Counted from the first letter of the stretch, positions 31,455 to 43,714 are shown. The stretch is 64,000 nt of DNA from Macrothele yani (GCA_039090855.1 CM077027.1:106367187-106431186); one strand, 5' to 3'. Made by a program: numbers and translations. Notes: a model not told the origin generated them from the sequence alone.

Positions 31455-31600
31455 CCCGCGCCGGGCATCGAAAACCGGGTCCCTTCACTCCGGAGTAAGT
31501 GGCTCTCCCAACTGGACTACACGGACGTATGTTCTTGCTGCTATCTGCCTTTATCTTATGTGCGTCCTGCGGGGAAGGCACGTCACAATAGTGTCCTGAG
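31455..31600 (-). mobile_element. tRNA-derived SINE (family B)
   Basis: Minus strand: GTGCGTCC near 31562, AAGGCAGATAGCAGC, then box A TAGTCCAGTTGGGAGAGC (about 31516-31499) and a damaged box B GGTTTTCGATGCCC near 31470. Same family as the arms at 9629-10147 and the copy at 48775-48890. Confidence 0.75.
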
Positions 31601-33194
31601 TTCGTTTTCTTCTTCGAGTAACACAACACTTTTTCACCACAGAACTTAAAATTACATAATGTTTTCATTTATGCGTATCTATTCCTCTAACTGGCCCATT
31701 TGAAAAGCCCTTTGTCTGTGACAACTCCTTTTTGCTACGAGAACCTTTTTGTGCACAATTTGTTAATTTTTGTAACATACTTTTCATGATTACTTAGTTC
31801 AAGTAGGTATTTCTATTTATGGATATTTTATCGATTGTTCAAAGAAATAGAAACAGAAATTTCTATTCCGTAAGTTTCATAAATAGAAACTTATGGAATG
31901 GAAATAGCTACTTACAATCGATGTTTTACCGATTATAAGTATCCATTTCTATTTCTGGATATCTATTTTATAAATGCTGTTGATTTTTTAATTGGTTCCA
32001 TTGAATATGTGTAACCCTGCTCACATTACGTGTCTTAACACGTCGTTGATCGCGCAACGAGCATTTCTCATTGCATTTGTACTGCTATGGTCATACCTAA
32101 ATAACGTCATTTATTTAGAAGCGACCCTAGCAGTACCACCCTCCCTCTAGCTAGCTTTTAAAATCTTCTCAACAACCTGTTATCAGTTTCGCTAAGAATT
32201 GGTGCGTTTTTGACCTTCAAACAGTCTGCGCTTTGCTCCTGTGTGCTTCATGTAAACATTTCTCTCACCAAACGACCGCCGGCGTTTGCGTCAAGTGTGA
32301 GATTTTCTCATCAAGCGTCCATAAATGTTTGTGTTTTTATAGATAACTCGATGATACGAGTACGGTTTTCGCCTACGTAATTTGATTTGTAATTATATAT
32401 ATTAACTATATTTCTTGCAAAGAAAGAATTCTAGACTGTTATTATTGAGTAGAATACTTAAAACAGCGGAAAAAGGTAATGTGAGAAAAACTCTCAGCCG
32501 CGACCAGTAGCGTTGTTCAACACGTGGCGACGAACGACTCGTTATATTATGCATAGTTTTTCCCTAGGTGGTGTAAGTGTATTTTCTTTTATTCTGATTT
32601 TTTTTTTTTTATTTTCTAAAAATCTGCTTTGAAATGTAGTTTTCGTGCCGGATAGGATTCAAAGGACGTCCGCTTTATACCCCAGAACTCAGTGTCATCT
32701 TTCTTGTTGTTGCTTTTTTATGTGATCGATCCGGTATGACTTACGAGAAAAGTTCATCATCGAAGTGCAGATCTTGTGTAGTCTTGCCCACCGTAGTTTC
32801 TCAGTCCTAATCCCACGTGAACAGTTTTTAAGCAATTGAAAGACCAGTTCTATATCAAATCGCCGAAGATTAAATTAGATGAATTAGTTTACTTCATTTG
32901 CAGCATGCGAAATGCTTCCTATTCGATACAAATTCAGAAATTCTTGCAAATTTGCATTTACAGCCGAATGCAAAATCCTCTGCGTTTTGGTGAAATCGAT
33001 TAAATTCGTCCCGTCAATTTTAAACGAAATTTGTTTTAAAAAAAGGGAAAATAAAAAAATCTGCCCCTGGGATAAAATTCTTTGTTTTTCATTTTATGTT
33101 GAAAAAAATATACGTGACGCGCACAACTTTGCTATACTTCCTTTTCAGCTTTTTTTGACGTCCTTGTTTACGCTTTCCAACGGTAGGTTGAAGA
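31601..33194. other. No gene; small hairpin and a stray satellite unit
   Basis: A hairpin with 16-bp arms lies at 31863-31878 and 31885-31900 (one G-T type mismatch), and 32547-32605 resembles a unit of the 30.4-31.4 kb array. No coding evidence. Confidence 0.5.
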
Positions 33195-33560
33195 CGCGTA
33201 TATGCTCCAGCTTTGTCCGTCCGTCTGTCTGTCTGTCCATCCGTCTGCACGATAGCACGCGTAAAAATGGTTCGATTTGGATGAAATTTTAGTGTGTTAG
33301 AGGATTACCTGGGTACGAAACCTGTTGAAATTAGGCGAAATGGGATCAAAGGTCAGGACATAGGAGCGGGATCCATTCCATTGTTCTTATGGTTCATAAC
33401 TTACGTAAAAATGCTTCTATTGTGACAAAATTTCAGTATGTTGTTCCGGAAGTATACTGAACCGGGTCTGCTGAATATCATAGATATTCGGTCAAAGGTC
33501 AGGACACAGGAGCGAGATTTATTCCACAGCCATTATCCTCATAACTTGAGTAATGATTTC
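33195..33560. repeat. GTCT microsatellite followed by a twofold 146-bp repeat
   Basis: (GTCC/GTCT)n at 33216-33245 is followed by CGTAAAAATGGTTCGATTTGGATGAAATTTT. GGTCAGGACATAGGAGCG at 33352 recurs as GGTCAGGACACAGGAGCG at 33498 (period 146) with similar surroundings. This combination occurs in dispersed non-coding repeats of many invertebrates; I cannot name a family. Confidence 0.6.
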
Positions 33561-34577
33561 TCCTATGTTGGAAAGCGTATCATAATCAATGCATTGCATG
33601 ATTTTACTAACTTGTGTAGACTTATACTAGGAAATGACGTGATTGCATTGTCATTTTGTGTGTCCGTCCATCTGTCTGCTTTTGTGCATCTACGGAATTT
33701 GCGCTGGAATAAATTATTTGCATTGCATACATTTGCACATGACCAGTACCTTTTGCTTTTTCTGTTGTGCAAATTTTAAGCAATAATTGTTTATTATTCA
33801 TGATATATATTTGTTTTTTAAAAGTCTTACTACAAAACTTTTGCTTCAGTAAAGTAGAGATAGGCATACCCAAAATTTTCCATATAGATTTGGTGCTCTG
33901 TTTGGTGCATAATTTATTATTGTGTCAGTTGGTCGATTTGTGTTTCAATGTCTTCGTGTCTTGATTGTAACCTGAAAAAATCCCTTACGGATCTGACAGA
34001 CATAAGAGGAAGGGCAAATTGTCACATGGACATTAATGACTAAGGGTGCATCATGGGATATCGTAGTTGCCAAGATTCTCTGTGACCTAGAAATATCGAT
34101 AGACTTTCCCAATTCAATATTTTTTTTTTCTTTGCCAGAAGACCTGCTCATTTAATTAGAGCGTGGTTTCCCTTGTTTTATGTCATGATTCCGAACAGAT
34201 ATAAAAAAACCGTAAGGGCTTGTGTTACGTCAGAGCATCGCTGGACTTCACAGTATTTTCTTTTGCTTATTCATGCCACCATATCAGAAAGAATGCTGAC
34301 ACGCCTTTGACAGGGTAAATGTGAGATCGATACGTAGTCGAGGACGAGGAGCAAGTCCTACTGAAGATAATGGAATCAGATTTTCTCTTCTTAACAGTGG
34401 GAAAACTCCAACTGCATGTATCTGGCAACAACGACAATTAATTGTGCGTGAGCCTCATGGTTTTTTGTTAGTTCATAGCTTGCAGGAACAAAAACAAACT
34501 GCCAGAAAGAGAAAGACGATGGAAGAAATGACAAGGACTTCTGAGAAAAAGTTCAGATTCCATCTATGGCGATCCCA
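33561..34577. other. No gene seen
   Basis: Unassigned AT-rich sequence up to the SINE pair at 34589. Confidence 0.45.
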
Positions 34578-34588
34578 ATCAACATATA

Positions 34589-35033
34589 GCCGCCCCGGTG
34601 GCGCTGGCCTCTGATCATTCGTCCGTAAGGGGTCCGGGTTCGAATCCCGGTCAGGCATGGATGTTGTGTTTTTTTTGTTTTTTTGTTTTTTTTGATTGGA
34701 GGTTTAACGACCACCGTGAGCAACTCAATTGGCTATAAGCAGTCTCCCGTCCCTAATTTAGGGTCACTGGTTCCAGGGAAGGGAGAGAGCCAGTGCCGTA
34801 AGACAAACACAACATCCATGCCTGACCGGGATTCGAACCCGGACCCCTTACGGACGAATGATCAGAGGCCAACGCCTTAGACCACTGCGCCACCGGGGCG
34901 GCGGATGTTGTGTTTGTCTGACGGCACTGGCTCTCTCCTCCCTGGAACCAGTGACCCTAAATTAGGGACGGGTGACTGCTTATAGCCCATTGAGTTGCTC
35001 ACGGTGGTCGTTAAACCTCCAATCAAAAAAAAA
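34589..35033 (+). mobile_element. SINE family A copy interrupted by another
   Basis: Outer plus-strand SINE, 34589-34671 plus 34916-35033, flanked by its own 11-bp duplication ATCAACATATA (34578-34588 and 35034-35044). Its box A is partly deleted between two GGCG motifs; box B GGTTCGAATCC is intact. Interrupted in the body by the antisense copy below. Confidence 0.95.
34672..34902 (-). mobile_element. SINE family A copy nested in a SINE
   Basis: Inner antisense SINE with poly(A) (T run from about 34672) and complete head at 34870-34902. Flanked by the 13-bp duplication GGATGTTGTGTTT (34659-34671 and 34903-34915). Both box A and box B look functional. With the outer element it forms a large inverted repeat. 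Confidence 0.95.
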
Positions 35034-35044
35034 ATCAACATATA

Positions 35045-35289
35045 TTTCATACGGGAAGGAATCGCCTTCAACACGTGTAGAAAAATAGCTAAATTTAAGA
35101 ATGTTTTAAGTAGTAACTATCACCGTAACGTTGAACTTACCTGTAAAGCACTACACAGCTTATATCACGTAAGGTAAAACCTGCCGTTGTAAATTGACTT
35201 CGCTGCAAAACAGCGTTTAAGGCTTACCCAATTACTTTAAGTTGCATCCGGATACTTGACTTTTGGTTGAAGGTGAATAGAAATTAACT
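35045..35289. other. No gene; (TAAC)n tract
   Basis: Ends in a short TAAC repeat (ACTAACTAACTAAC at 35288-35301) at the border of the Tc1 copy. Confidence 0.5.
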
Positions 35290-36598
35290 AACTAACTAAC
35301 ATGTGAGAACTTCGCAATCTGTGGCGCGCAGTCCGGTCATCTTCAATAGCGCGTCGCACCGCCTCGTGCGGCGATACATGCCGTAATACGGTCCAGCATA
35401 AAAGCGAACAGACACCTAATATTATCCTGCGGCAGACTGGCCTACACGTGTTGGACGGTGTGCTCCATATCATCGGATAGTGCAGCACGGCGATAGCTAG
35501 CGTTTCAATTGGTCCCACACATGCTCGATAGGGGACACTGTTCGGAGAGCGGGCAGGCCATAGAAAAGTCTAGACATGACGTAGGCAGTCCTGGGCAACA
35601 AGAGCCGTGTGCAAGTGGGAATTATCCTGCTGGTATAGCGTACCTGGAGTCCCGGCCAGGACTGGAAGCACATGGGGCCGCAGAAGCTCATCCACATACC
35701 GCTGGTCCGTCAATGATCCACGTACCACTACTAGAACTGATCGGCTGTCGCAGACAATGGCTACCCGGACCATAATGCCTGCAGTGGAGGAGGTGCGCTC
35801 GAAAGCGAGCTTGGGATTGTGCCGTTGACCCGAGGACCTACACACCCGGACACGATGGTCATCTGTCCTCAAGACGAAGCGGCTGTCATCGCCAAACCTC
35901 TCACGTCGCCAATCTGTGGCGTTCCACGTCGCTCTAGCCTGGCACCACTGCAAACGGAGCCGGCGATGTTCCGATGTTAATAGCAGCACACGTAGGGAAC
36001 ACTGGGATTGCAGATTCGCCTCCGCGAGGTGTCGGGAAATGGTTCGTGGGCACACAGTAGCCGCTACATCTGCCTGTATAGTGGACCGGGTCCCCGTGGG
36101 ATCCGTTCCTTCCTGGCCTACGATCCGTCAATCCTCTCTACCTGTGATCCTCCTGATCCGTCCGGAGACACTCCGCCCTGTGGCAGTGCCGTCACGTGCC
36201 TACTGCTTCCAGCACAGTCGGACGGTAGGGTCAGAACGATCTATGCGGCGAGCTATATGGCGCGCAGAACACCCTGCGGTTTTCAGCCCGATAATCAAGC
36301 CTCTCTCAAAGTCCGTAAGTTGCGTAAATCGACGTCTCTGGCGTCTATCCGGTATTCATGTCACTCTGTACTCTTGCTTGCGTCGGCCGGTGCTTTTCGC
36401 TTTCATGGGGCATCGACTACACGCTGGTTTATAAGGCTGCCGGTTCGTGCTTTCAGCGCAACCACAGGGTGTGCGGTCATGCGCAATCGTACCAAACGTG
36501 TGTTCATCTGCATGCGAGCACGCACTCTAGCAATTTGCAAAGTTTCGCGGTTGTAGCATATTATCTTCTAGGTGCGCAAATTTCATTGTCCGTGAGTG
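35290..36598 (-). pseudogene. Tc1-like transposon with transposase pseudogene
   Basis: Minus strand. The right end GTCCGTGAGTG is followed by TA (36599-36600) and resembles the end of the related copy at 51781. From 36370 downward: QLTDFERGLIIG-type helix near 36300 (decayed), MCPRTISRHLAEANL (36055-36010), LRLQWCQARATWN, catalytic strand FGDDSRFVLR near 35885 with the first aspartate, LYQQDNSHLHT near 35625 with the second, and SPIEHVWDQLKR at 35530-35497 with the glutamate. Then a broken C-terminal domain to about 35300. Frameshifts at several points. Cut-and-paste DDE transposase, now inactive. Confidence 0.85.
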
Positions 36599-36600
36599 TA

Positions 36601-37073
36601 TATTCATATACTTAAAACCTAAGAACACTATAAGTTTGTTTGTTTGAACCTCACTCAAGGCGCGGTGACGTACTCGCAACAAATATCCAAATGTAACACA
36701 ATGATCTTTATAATAATCACTGTACAGTTCTGCTCTCGCTTTTCAATCGTAGGTAGCAAAACATTTAACATAAGAACAGCTAGAATTCTAGAAGCATAGT
36801 ATCGAATAACATTGTGAGTAGCAAAATCACAGTGTGTTGCAAGACATAGGGATTCAAAACTAACATGGTGTGTTTGGTATACACTCTTTGTTATAAAAAA
36901 AGTACGGAAAACATAGAAAGAATCATCCAATCAAGATGAGAAATGGTAAGTGCCGTATACATGTATACGGAAGGAAATTATTGCAATTACAGTCAGCTGG
37001 GCCATTTATTCGGATAAAACAGCTACACGAGTTGAAAAAATCAGTATGTAGCGTCATTGAGTTGAGAAAATCA
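36601..37073. other. No gene seen
   Basis: AT-rich spacer between Tc1 copies. An imperfect direct repeat (GAAAAAATCAGTATGTAGCGTCATTGAG and GAGAAAATCAGTATGTGCCGTCATTTGAG) at 37034-37095 touches the next element. Confidence 0.5.
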
Positions 37074-38640
37074 GTATGTGCCGTCATTTGAGTTAGCAAT
37101 CTTTGTAGCGCCACCTCTGGCTCGGATACAAGCGGTTACCCGGCGTGGTATGCACGCATACACTTCACGGATATTATCCTGAGGTATAGCATGCCAGATC
37201 GTATCTAAATTGCGAGTTAGTTTGCCTACATTCCGGGATGGGCGTAGATAGCATACCATCATGCCCAAACATGTTCGATCGGTGGTAGGTCGGGTGATCA
37301 GGCTGGGCATGAAACAATGTCGACTTTGCGAAGGCAGACCTGGGAGAGCCGTGCCGTGTGTGTCTTCATTACCTTGTTGAAAAATTTCTCGGTGATGCTA
37401 CGCCAGGTCGTAGAATGTTGTCGACGTACCGTTGAGCCATGCGGGTGGTACGGAGGGCTACCAGGGGTATCCGGCTGTCGTGGGAAATGGCTCCCGGTGT
37501 GTGAGTCGTGTGCCATCCCACGGTAAAGGCAGGATCTATGCGCTGGCCTGCTTGTCTCTATGTACTCCAATTCACACTAAAAGTGTACTACTGGTAAAGG
37601 TGGGAGAGCCTTATTACATCTCGTCGTGGAGCGCAAGAACGGTATCCATCCGCGTTAATGTGCTCTTCTACTGTTTTCTTTCTGATCCCCCCCCCACACA
37701 CACACACATCTCACAAGCAGTGGGGATTGTCAGTGGGGGTCTGGTGGAGGCCGAACTGCTTCCCCTACTGTCTTCGAGTTTCCCCGATTGTCATTTTATT
37801 GCCTCTGTGCTGTTAATGTTGGGAGAGGTCTTCAACCCCTTCCCCCTGTCCGAGTTGTATCCCAAGTGGGCAGAAATAGCCGAAAGTGCAAAGCTCTTGA
37901 TTCAGCAACTTCTCAGAACAAATTTATTTCTAAAAGCGCTCTAACTTCTAGAATTTTGTTTTAGATAGCAATTTTGTCTGATAAACTATTGAGCAAACAA
38001 AAATGGATTCTAAGCAATTTTTCTAATGCTTTTCGCTCTAAACGTTAAGGACTATTTTTCGTAGCGGAGGTAGCTGTTTCGTACCCATTATAGTGGTTCA
38101 CTCTTAGGTTGACTCGAAGTATAGACACGTATGCGCTGCTCATCGGCGCCAAGTGCAAACCGTGACTTACTATTGAAGACATAACGACGCCACTGGACGC
38201 CATCCCCCTTTGTTCGGGCGATTCTTGCTGGTCAATGGTAGGCATCGAAGTGGCCTAATGGAATGCAGTCCCCGCGCCTCAAGTCAACGGTATGGATTGC
38301 CACTTGCGGTACCTGTAGACAACGCAGCATGTCCACAAATGGTTGAGAGCGACGAATGTGTTTCTGTCCGCACGTCTTTCAGAGTCGTTCTTTCTTCGCG
38401 TTCTGTCGTTGCGCTCGGTCGTCCCCTGCCAGGGTGCCGCTGGGTTGCGTCCTCCTCGACTCATTGGCACCAACCTCGACCGATTTCCGCGTCACTTCGA
38501 ACCAAAAAACGGGCGATACGGCGACTCGATGAACCGGCCTCTCTCAACTCAATTATATGTCCTCTTTCACACTTGATCACCTGCTCATATTGTGCACAGA
38601 TCCAACGTCGAGGCACCCTCACAGTATGTGGAGGTTAATG
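37074..38640 (-). pseudogene. Tc1-like transposase, interrupted
   Basis: Two separated halves on the minus strand. The N-terminal half lies at 38640-38040: CERGHIIELREAGSSSRRIARFL near 38560 (helix-turn-helix), QRHPGRGRPSATTE (the GRPR hook-like linker) near 38430, and SKSRFALGADEQRIRVY near 38165, the catalytic strand. The C-terminal half is at 37530-37074: SPDLPPIEHVWA near 37290 with the glutamate and IRARGGATK near 37115. Between them about 0.4 kb (37620-38030) does not read as Tc1, including a CACA run at 37690-37708, and is probably an insertion. Many frameshifts. Confidence 0.75.
37620..38030. other. Unassigned insert within the Tc1 relic
   Basis: Lacks transposase signal. Contains a C8-(CA)n tract at 37686-37710 and an open plus-strand stretch (to 37944) with no recognisable domain. 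Exact borders are unclear. Confidence 0.4.
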
Positions 38641-38891
38641 TAACCATAATCTGCTGTCACAATCACAATTGTCCCTGCGTGCGAGCTTTGCTCTTGATAT
38701 ACCCTCTTCTATGCCCAGTTCCATACGCTGTGGCAAGCTACTATCTAGCCATTGGTCGTTATTTTTTCATCATTTGCATATTCGGCCCCGAGTTGCTTGC
38801 ATGCGGGGTTTCATCAGGATTGAACGAACATCACCGGGAGGTTCGTCGTTTCTTTTTTTCTTTTTTTTTTTCTTTTTTTTTTTGCAAGGAC

Positions 38892-39445
38892 TGTAGCCAC
38901 CTCGGCGGCGCAGTGGTCTAATCGATAGCTTCTGATCCTTCGCCCAAGGAAGGGGTAACGGTTCGAATCCCGGTGTCTGTGTTTGTCTTTCGGCACTGTC
39001 TCTCTGTTATTTGCAAATCTGCCGTACTGTATCACATGTTCGATCTGTACTTTGATGATTTCAATGTATTGCGTAATATTCGTACCCTGTAATGCAAAAT
39101 ACTGTATTTGTCTGAATTCGAGATGTATGTGTTAACCACGACCAATGTATGAATTCAAGTTGTATGTGCCGCCCCGGTGGCACAGAGGTCTAAGGCGCTG
39201 GCCTCTAATCATTCGTCCGTAAGGGGTGCGGGTTCGAATCCCGATGAGGCATGGATGTTGTGTTTGTCTTACGGCGCTGGCTCTCTCCCTTCCCTGGAAC
39301 CAGTGACCCTAAATTAGGGACGGGCGACTGCTTATAGCCCATTGAGTTGCTCACGGTGGTCGTTAAACCTCAAAAAAAAAAGAAAAGAAAAGTTGTATGT
39401 GTTACCTGGGACCAATAAATAATTTTTTAAACTTCCAACCAAAAA
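38892..39445 (+). mobile_element. Composite SINE (family D) with LINE-like 3' end
   Basis: tRNA-like head (box A GGCGCAGTGGTCTAA at 38911, box B GGTTCGAATCCC at 38960), then a body unlike family A (TTTGCAAATCTGCCGTACTGTATC). The 3' part has two similar units (ATGTATGTGTTAACCACGACCAATG and TTGTATGTGTTACCTGGGACCAAT), an AATAAA signal at 39416 and an A run. A family A SINE (39169-39389) is inserted near the 3' end. The 3' part probably comes from a partner LINE. Confidence 0.65.
39169..39389 (+). mobile_element. tRNA-derived SINE (family A), intact
   Basis: Complete copy with box A TGGCACAGAGG, box B GGTTCGAATCC, family body and A-rich tail. Flanked by the 12-bp duplication AAGTTGTATGTG (39157-39168 and 39390-39401). 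Confidence 0.95.
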
Positions 39446-39795
39446 AAAAAAAAAGAGTGTATTCAAAACAGCAGCTCTTATCTTATAACCTGTAATCTAG
39501 AAAACGTTTAATAAGAGTAAACTAAATTTACATGAGAATACAGAAAATGAAACGGAAAGGTAAATTAGAATATATGTCGCATATAGTGGGAAGGAATGTC
39601 ACATTTTTTTGAAAAATCTTCTAATACATGTGTTTAAGCCAAAAATTAAAATAACACTGTGTGTGGCTGCCAGTTTGTATGTAGGCCTTCCAGTTTGTCT
39701 GCACGTATATTTTTCTGATTCTTGAAGAAACCTTTTGTTTTGTATCACACTGAAGTAATCATGACCATGCTTTTATTCATGTCTCTCTCTCTCTC

Positions 39796-39832
<37 letters not shown>

Positions 39833-40357
39833 CCCTCCAACTAACTGTCCTTTATGTTTGTAACAACATAATTGTTTTTATAAGCAGAGCACGAAAAATT
39901 ATATTTGGATCGGAAAAGCATAATCATCACATATTTTTTCAAGATATTGTACAAATTTTTATTGGTTGCTGGAAAACTAATGTTGTAGCTATAGTATTTC
40001 AAACTTAACTACACATTTCAATCACCTTAAATAATAACAGTAGAGAGTCAATATCAACAGAATAGACTTTCGAGTCAGATAAATTGAATTTAAAAAAAAA
40101 CATTCTAACAAGTATTTCGGAAAAATAACTGCGCCACGTATTAGCTATGAGTCGTTTTTATTTGTGCTCAAAATTTCAAACTCTACAAAGTAATAGTTTT
40201 CGAGAAAATGTGTACAAAAGAATTTGCATTACAGATATAGGACAGAATTTCTGTTACACTCCTTCAAAAACAGCCTTAAGAAAAATCACATTTCTTTCTT
40301 CATGGAAAAAACTATTGTTTTCCTAGTCGCTGCAGCTGAGAAAATCTCTTACACCGC
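39446..40357. other. No gene; microsatellite inside
   Basis: A compound (TC)n(AC)n microsatellite lies at 39781-39829. The remainder is AT-rich and unassigned. Confidence 0.6.
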
Positions 40358-40470
40358 TAAGCCATTACATTATGACCACCTACCTAATAAGCGGTACTGC
40401 TGTAGGACCCCCTTAAGCCCGCAAAACAGCGGCCACTCGGCGATGCATCGATTCGATGAGGTGTATATGT
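40358..40470 (-). pseudogene. Tc1-like element end, remnant
   Basis: CATTACATTATGACCACC followed, on the minus strand, by a C-terminal transposase tail reading (from 40465) YTSSNRCIAEWPLFCGLKGVL. The same end type occurs at 23214. Only about 110 bp persist. Confidence 0.55.
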
Positions 40471-41165
40471 ATTCGTCATTTTTAAAAAACATATTTCGGA
40501 ACCAGTTGTTGAAAAATTTGGCATTTTCCTATATTTTCTTTAAAATGTGCCTACATACTAGAATATATTTCTTTAGATTTATCGCGTTACATTGCATTGC
40601 TAAAAGTATATTCAGCTACGCTGTATGTAATTGAAAGAATAATTCGCAAACGACCGGAAATGATCTCATTTGATTCCGTTGTTTATAATGAATTTTTGCA
40701 ATTTTGTGATAGAAGGAAAATTTATTTACAGGTTTATCATTCTTCTTTCAAAAGTTTTACAGTAGAATTTCTTCTTAACTACAACTTTTCAATTATTCCA
40801 GCTAGAGTGAGGGCCCCACAAACAGAAATCATGGCTGCGCTACTCAGCAAAAGAGGAACTTTAGTTTGTATAATATTTACTCAAGGCTAATTTAATTGTT
40901 TTTAAAGAACAAAATTTAGTGAAGTTCCAAGATTTGATGAGGAAGAAAAAAAACTAAGATGATCACTTTTAACCAGCTAAATAACAAAATTAAATGAAAT
41001 TCCGTATTCAACGAGACAGAGAAAATCTGTTTTAGAATAGAGGTATAGAAATGGTGGAGTAAAGGACGAAATTGCAACAGTGCAGAGGGGTTTTGGTGTG
41101 CTGGTGGAAGAGTGTTGATAGAAAAGTAATGGGAAAGGAGTACGTCAAATGCTATAGCTTGGGTG
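40471..41165. other. No gene seen
   Basis: An open stretch at 40597-40890 (+) has no recognised domain and is not supported by splice or codon evidence. Confidence 0.4.
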
Positions 41166-43600
41166 TTATCATCATCATCATTGTCAACCATTATCAATCC
41201 ACTGCTTTACGAAGGTCTCTCCAAGCCTCTTCCCCAACGGTCTGTCTTGTGCCAGTCTCCTCCATGTTACTCCCGCATACTTTCGAATTTTACCCACCCA
41301 TCTCCCTTGTGGTCTTCTTTTGGGTCTTTTCCTGTCCCTTGGAATCCAATCTAAAACTTCGGCTGTCCATCGATGGTCCGTCCTTCTTGCAATATGTCCA
41401 GCCCATTGCCATTTCAGGGATTTAACTCTAATCATGATGTCTTCCACTCTTGTCATTTTTCGGATCCATGAGTTCCTCTTCTTATCTCTCTTGGTTACAC
41501 CAAGCATGCACCTCTCCATGCTACTTTGAGTTGTCTGCAGCCTTTGTATGTCTCTTTTAGTTAAGGCCCACGTCTCTGCACCATACGTAAGCACTAGGAG
41601 GATGCATTGATCAAACACTTTTCTTTTAAGACATAATGGCATATTGCTCTTGTAAATTATGCTGTTTCTTCCAAAAGCTCTCCAGGCAAGTTCTATACGC
41701 CGATTAATTTCTTAATCCACGTTACCCTCACTTGATATCTGCTGTCCGAGATAAACGTACGTATCTGTTATCCCAAGCTTTTCTCCATCAATCGATAAAT
41801 TTTCATTTCTTGTAAAATCACTTTTGTCTTCTGAAAGTTCATTTTTAATCCCACTTCTTTACTCTTGTCAGCAAGTTCCTGGATTATACTCTGCAGCCTG
41901 ATGGGGTAGTTGCAAAAATGACTACGTCATTAGCAAAACGAAGGTAAGTTAGATAATCTCCATTAATCTTCATCCCTTTGTTTTCCCAGTTCAGTGATTG
42001 AAAGACATTTTCCAATGTAGCATTAAAGAGCTTGGGCGATAGGGTGTCACTTTGTCTCACTCCCTTTCCAATTTTTATGTGTGTTATGTTTTCAAAAAGC
42101 CGAATCTTTGCACTTGCATTTTCATAGATGTTATCAATAATATTAATGTATGCATCTTCAATACCGCAGGATTTCAGAGCCATTGTAACTGCTGATGGTT
42201 TCACCAAATCAAATGTCTTTTCATAATCGATAAAGGCCATGCACAATGGCAGTTCATATTACTTCGCTCTTTCAATTAGTTCTCTCAGTACGTGGATATG
42301 ATCTATAGTGCTGTAGCCACTCCTGAATCCAGCTTGTTCTCCCGGTTGAGCCATGTCCAGTGTTACCTGCAAGCGGTGTTAAAGTACTTTAGTGAATATT
42401 TTTTAAACCACTGATAGGAGGTTGATAGGTCTTTAGTTCCTGATATCCTCAATGTCACCTTTGTTATGTAGCAGGATCATTGTAGCGTTGTTCCAATCCT
42501 CAGGAATATTCCCTTCATTAAGGCATCGAGTGACAACTTGGGCGAGTACTGTTTCAATTTCTCCACTTGGTTCTTGTATGATGTCTACAGTAATTCCATC
42601 TTCTCGTGGAGCTTTTGCCCGCTTTATGTTCTTGATTTCATGTGCAACTTCTGCTGGGAGGACTGGAAGAACTCTGGTACCTTTAATGATGTCTGGAGTA
42701 CATGTATCATCCCTTTCATATAATTTGGAGTAGAAATCTTTTGCTCTTGTTAAAATTTCGCCTCTTTTTCTTGTTACAGAACCATCTTCTTTTCTCAGTG
42801 CAATAATCTGTTTTCTTCCCTTACTGAGATGTCCCTTTGCTATATTTAGGCTTTGGTTGTTTTCAATTGCTTTCCTCACTAGTCCACAGATGAATTTCCT
42901 TACGTCTTCAGTGATACTTTTTCGTACTGTCTTCTTGCATAGTTCTATATATTCCACTTTGGAAGTCCCATCTTCTTTTGTTGTCCTCATCTCTCTTCTT
43001 TTTTGCATCAACATTTTGGTTTTTCCTGATAATTTGTTCACATGCAACTTGTTCTTAGACCCAGCTAATTTTGTTGCTGTTTCCATAAGAGCTTTGGTTA
43101 CTTTTCTGTTAACTTCAGAAATATCCACTTCTTCCGATGTTAGGCCTTCTAAAGCAGAGAACCTGTTCTTCAGTTCCAACTTGAAGGTATTATGGTGTTT
43201 TTTAAGGTTGGTTATGTCAATAGATTTTGTTTGTCTTATGAGCTTGCCACGTTCAAGTTTAGTGTTGAGGTGCATCTTACATCTCACCAATCTATGGTCA
43301 CTACCTGTGTTGAACTTGTTTAGCACACTGCAGTCTTCTATGATGAATTTTTTGTTACACATAATAAAATCAATTTCACTTGTCGTCCCATTTGGATGTC
43401 TCCACGTCCATTTCCTGTGTAGCTTGGGTGTATCGCTCCAGAAGAGTTGAAAACATGACACCTTCTCCTATATGAATGGGTGTAGCACATTAAAGAGGAT
43501 TTGTGGCCGACAGTTGCGGAGAGGAATAATAGAGTAAAGGAATAGCGATGTTGTCGGAGGGAAAGAGGCAATAGGGATTCGTGGAACTCGGTCCATTCCC
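41166..43600 (-). mobile_element. RTE-type LINE, longer copy
   Basis: Minus strand, same family as 7818-8731, with the ATC-repeat 3' end at 41168-41182. It reaches upstream into the endonuclease domain and loses homology at about 43460-43600. The copy therefore carries most of the polyprotein except the start of the endonuclease. Confidence 0.9.
41184..43461 (-). pseudogene. RTE endonuclease-reverse transcriptase pseudogene
   Basis: In order from 43461: the end of the AP-endonuclease domain with KWTWRHPNGTTSEIDFIM and GSDHRLVRCKMHL (the SDH catalytic motif); a linker; the start of RT with KRAKAPREDGIT near 42600 and WNNATMILLHNKGD (42510-42455); CMAFIDYEKTFDLV at 42245 (an A-motif aspartate); RQSDTLSPKLFNATLE; and the C motif reading FAND (LRFANDVVIFATTP near 41950) instead of FADD, so a catalytic aspartate is lost. 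The thumb and C-terminal region continue to 41184. Frameshifts occur near 42430, 41880 and 41650. The enzyme nicks target DNA and copies its RNA there; this copy cannot. Confidence 0.93.
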
Positions 43601-43714
43601 TTTTCACTCTCCAATTGAGCTTTCCATTGAGAGGATACGTGCTGCTTTTGCATCATATGTACTGTGCGCTTAACATACTGCGGTCTGTCTCGCCTGTCCG
43701 TCAAGTTGAGTATT
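43601..43714. other. No gene seen
   Basis: Short spacer between the LINE and the next transposon. Confidence 0.4.

Noticed and set aside
34683..34880. Conserved small protein found several times in the window
   Set aside because: The recurring peptide is a translation of the family A SINE, which is not protein-coding.
37432..37944. A 170-codon plus-strand gene
   Set aside because: Its first part is antisense to a Tc1 transposase and the rest has no domain, start context or splice evidence.
42857..43450. A 197-codon plus-strand gene
   Set aside because: It is the antisense shadow of the RTE LINE coding region.
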